This document shows, piece after piece, positions 7,260-9,025 of a stretch of 9,025 nucleotides of DNA. The notes beneath the pieces are model-generated. The model was not told the origin of the DNA. It made no database searches and saw nothing but the letters and a program-made list of their open reading frames with translations. Numbering within the stretch: position 1 is the stretch's first letter; every line of letters begins with the position of its first letter. The DNA comes from an uncultured Eubacteriales bacterium. Lineage in GTDB: Bacteria > Bacillota > Clostridia > Christensenellales > QALW01. The position numbers and the translations under genes are program-made. The DNA lies in contig URYI01000076.1 in the NCBI GenBank assembly GCA_900552055.1, positions 1 to 9,025 of the forward strand, in the 5' to 3' direction.

Positions 7260-7304
7260 GGGGCGGGGCGAGCCGGAGAAGAAAATATATTTAAGGGGAT
7301 TTTA

Positions 7305-7312
7305 AAAGGAGG
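7305..7312 (+). promoter_or_regulatory. Strong ribosome binding site for comM
   Basis: AAAGGAGG lies 5 bases before the ATG at 7318. It is the best match to the 16S anti-Shine-Dalgarno sequence in the window and fixes the comM start. Confidence 0.8.
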
Positions 7313-7317
7313 ACGGC

Positions 7318-8859
7318 ATGCTTTCAAAGGTAATGAGCTTTGCGCTTAACGGCCTGGAAGGCCATGAGGTGCTGGTGGAAACAGATATTGCCGGCGGACT
7401 GCCTGGTTTGGAAACTGTAGGCTTGCCCGACGCTGCCGTAAAGGAATCCAAGGAGCGGGTGCGCGCCGCCATCAAAAACAGCGGCTTTGAGCTTCCCTTG
7501 GGCCGTATAACCGTGAATCTTGCTCCTGCCGACGTCCGTAAAGAGGGAACGCTTTATGATTTGCCTATAGCGGTAGGAATCCTCCTGTCCAGCGGCCAGT
7601 TAAAATTTATGCCGGACGATATATTAATTGTAGGAGAGCTTTCTCTCAGCGGGGATATCCGTCCCGTTCACGGCATAATGCCCATATTGCTTTCAGCGCG
7701 CGAAAAAGGATTTAAAAAGGCCGTAGTGCCCATGGGCAACCAGGCTGAAGCGCGTTTTATTGAAGATATGGAGATATATGCTCCGGAAACGCTGTCCCAG
7801 CTTGTCCGATTTTTTGAGGGAGAAATTAAATTAGAGCGCGTTGCCAACGAGTCATGGGAAAGCTTGAAAAAATCTGATATTGCGGCTGAGGATTTCAGCA
7901 GGATAAAGGGTCAGTCAATGGCCAAGCGTGCTATGGAGATAGCGGCGGCAGGCGGGCATAATATACTTTTGCTTGGGCCGCCTGGTTCGGGTAAGACCAT
8001 GCTGGCGCGCGCTCTGCCGTCTATTTTGCCTGATCTGACTTTTGATGAGGCGCTAGAGGTCACTAAAATTCACTCTGTTGCGGGTATATTGGACAATAAG
8101 AAAGGCATTATTACCCAGCGTCCGTTCAGGGCGCCCCATCATACGGCCAGTGCTCCCGCGCTTACAGGCGGCGGATCCAAGGCGCGTCCGGGCGAAGCTT
8201 CTTTGGCGCATAACGGCGTATTATTCCTGGACGAGCTTCCCGAATGCTCCCGAATGGCCCTTGAAGCGCTCAGACAGCCCCTTGAGGATGGTTTTATTAC
8301 TGTTTCACGGGTCTCAGGCACGGTCAGCTATCCGGCACGGTTTATGCTGGTAGCCGCCATGAATCCCTGCCCGTGCGGGAATTTCGGCTCGCGTATCAAA
8401 GAATGCAAATGCACTCCCTCTCAGATCAGCCGGTATCTGTCTAAAGTGAGCGGTCCCTTATTGGACAGGATAGATATACAGATAGAGGTGGAAGAGGTAA
8501 CGTATAGTCAGATGAGGCAGGAGCATGAGGAGGAGGATTCGGCCAGTATAAAGAAACGTGTGTGTCAGGCGCGGGATATACAGTCCCGGCGGTTTGAGGG
8601 CAGCGGCTGCTATGCAAATTCTCATATGAGCAATGCCCAGATGAATAAATTCTGCGGTATGTCCCCTCAGGCCGAAAAACTGCTGAGAAAGGCATTTAAT
8701 ACGCTGAAGCTGAGCGCCCGTGCATATACCAGGGTACTGAAGCTGGCGCGCACTATTGCAGATTTAGGAGCAAGTGAACGGATAGAAGATATACATATAG
8801 CAGAGGCTGTTCAATATAGGAATCTGGATAGGAAATACTGGCAGAGCAGCGAGGTGTAG
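7318..8859 (+). CDS. comM: YifB/ComM-family Mg-chelatase-like AAA+ ATPase
   Basis: A complete 513-residue member of the ComM/YifB family. In naturally transformable Gram-negative bacteria ComM is a hexameric helicase that extends branch migration of incoming DNA during recombination; its role in Firmicutes is less established. Domains in order: N-terminal ChlI/Lon-protease-like fold (about 1-165, with LVETDIAGGLPGLETVGLPDA), AAA+ core (about 190-390) and C-terminal helical domain (about 405-505). Visible motifs are Walker A GPPGSGKT (220-227), RPFRAPHHTAS (268-278), Walker B VLFLDE (301-306), sensor-1 region AAMNPCPCG (346-354) and SGPLLDRID (378-386). SARAYTRVLKLARTIADL (467-484) fits the sensor-2 region. 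Four cysteines (C351, C353, C363, C365) could bind a metal; this is inference. dprA commonly lies next to this gene in Firmicutes and may follow beyond the window. It is separated from the upstream run by 187 bases and a hairpin, so it may have its own promoter, though none is clear. Confidence 0.95.
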   Translation: MLSKVMSFALNGLEGHEVLVETDIAGGLPGLETVGLPDAAVKESKERVRAAIKNSGFELPLGRITVNLAPADVRKEGTLYDLPIAVGILLSSGQLKFMPDDILIVGELSLSGDIRPVHGIMPILLSAREKGFKKAVVPMGNQAEARFIEDMEIYAPETLSQLVRFFEGEIKLERVANESWESLKKSDIAAEDFSRIKGQSMAKRAMEIAAAGGHNILLLGPPGSGKTMLARALPSILPDLTFDEALEVTKIHSVAGILDNKKGIITQRPFRAPHHTASAPALTGGGSKARPGEASLAHNGVLFLDELPECSRMALEALRQPLEDGFITVSRVSGTVSYPARFMLVAAMNPCPCGNFGSRIKECKCTPSQISRYLSKVSGPLLDRIDIQIEVEEVTYSQMRQEHEEEDSASIKKRVCQARDIQSRRFEGSGCYANSHMSNAQMNKFCGMSPQAEKLLRKAFNTLKLSARAYTRVLKLARTIADLGASERIEDIHIAEAVQYRNLDRKYWQSSEV

Positions 8860-8926
8860 CGGGTGCGGCCTGCGGTTAAGCTGGTTTTAATATTATAGCT
8901 TCAACGGCAGTGATGACGGCGCGGAG

Positions 8927-8955
8927 CCCGCCCTCCCGCAAAGCGGGAGGGCGGG
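8927..8955. repeat. GC-rich 13-bp hairpin downstream of comM, related to the one upstream
   Basis: A perfect 13-base stem (8927-8939 with 8943-8955) closes an AAA loop. The right arm runs into GGGCGGGGCGAG (8949-8960), identical to the 12 bases following the hairpin at 7228-7259, and both copies are preceded by GGCGCG (7215-7220 and 8918-8923). No T-run follows. It may act as an RNA 3' end structure for comM or belong to a REP-like dispersed family. The remainder of 8860-9025 shows no gene. Confidence 0.65.
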
Positions 8956-8992
8956 GCGAGGCGGCGCACATATAACCGGGGGGCGGCTCTTT

Positions 8993-9012
8993 GGCAGGCG
9001 CCGGCGCCTGCC
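8993..9012. repeat. Perfect 20-base palindrome near the right edge
   Basis: GGCAGGCGCCGGCGCCTGCC equals its own reverse complement. As RNA it would fold to an 8-bp stem with a CCGG loop. It is preceded by GCTCTTTGGC, resembling the GCTCCTTTAGC that precedes the hairpin at 7228, so it may be a further variant of the same intergenic element. No T-run follows before the window ends. It could instead be a protein-binding site; the sequence alone does not decide. Confidence 0.55.
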
Positions 9013-9025
9013 CCGGCCGAGCGAA

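Noticed and set aside
7136..7294. Open frame of 52 codons with a TTG start in the gtrA-comM gap, including a PLPIYGERGWG stretch
   Set aside because: It has no ribosome site, is rich in Arg/Leu/Gly, and its second half is just the translated hairpin repeat. Similar PLP..GERGWG-like peptides are what GC hairpin repeats give when translated.
8441..8695. Minus-strand open frames such as this one opposite comM, and others opposite every gene
   Set aside because: All are antisense to well-supported genes and show no family motifs.
8878..8901. Short inverted repeat AAGCT/AGCTT with TATTAT after comM as a promoter or operator
   Set aside because: The stem is only 5 bases, there is no -35 box at the right spacing, and the surrounding AT stretch makes chance matches likely.
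1..9025. CRISPR array, tRNA, rRNA, insertion sequence or phage genes
   Set aside because: No regularly spaced repeats, no tRNA-like cloverleaf and no transposase or integrase motifs were seen in any frame.

Overview
The window looks like chromosomal DNA from a Clostridia-type Firmicute of roughly medium GC, possibly an uncultured gut lineage. That rests on the gene order (rbgA, then rnhB/yraN, then comM), good AGGAGG-type ribosome sites, two TTG starts and the protein families present. Species cannot be read from the sequence. All five genes are on the + strand.

Layout: 1-138 is an AT-rich leader (about 27% GC) with a probable promoter for the first gene and an inverted repeat overlapping its -35 box. 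Four genes follow with gaps of only 15-18 bases, so they probably form one operon: rbgA (139-969, circularly permuted GTPase of 50S ribosome assembly), a fused rnhB-yraN gene (987-1973, RNase HII plus a YraN/UPF0102 nuclease-fold domain), a giant 1549-residue membrane protein (1989-6638) and a GtrA-family membrane protein (6657-7130). After a 187-base gap holding a strong GC hairpin comes comM/yifB (7318-8859, AAA+ ATPase of the Mg-chelatase-like family). The last 166 bases hold a second hairpin of the same style and a perfect 20-base palindrome.

rbgA, rnhB, yraN and comM are housekeeping genes commonly found together in Firmicutes, often followed by dprA, which would be expected just beyond the right edge. 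The unusual part is the glycosylation cassette between yraN and comM. The giant protein joins two complete-looking GT-C polytopic glycosyltransferase modules in one chain. The first is a WGQ-D/HERY-type module preceded by an extracytoplasmic CBM4/9-like domain. The second is a GT39/PMT-type (protein O-mannosyltransferase-like) module with a discoidin-like domain inserted into its catalytic first outer loop. A roughly 220-residue acidic, low-complexity cytoplasmic linker joins them. GtrA proteins are thought to flip polyprenyl-phosphate sugars, the donors GT-C enzymes use, so the pair plausibly acts in glycosylating surface proteins or polymers on the outer face of the membrane. The donor synthase (a GtrB/DPM1-like GT2) is not in the window. 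This two-enzyme fusion and its placement are the best candidates for something not well described.
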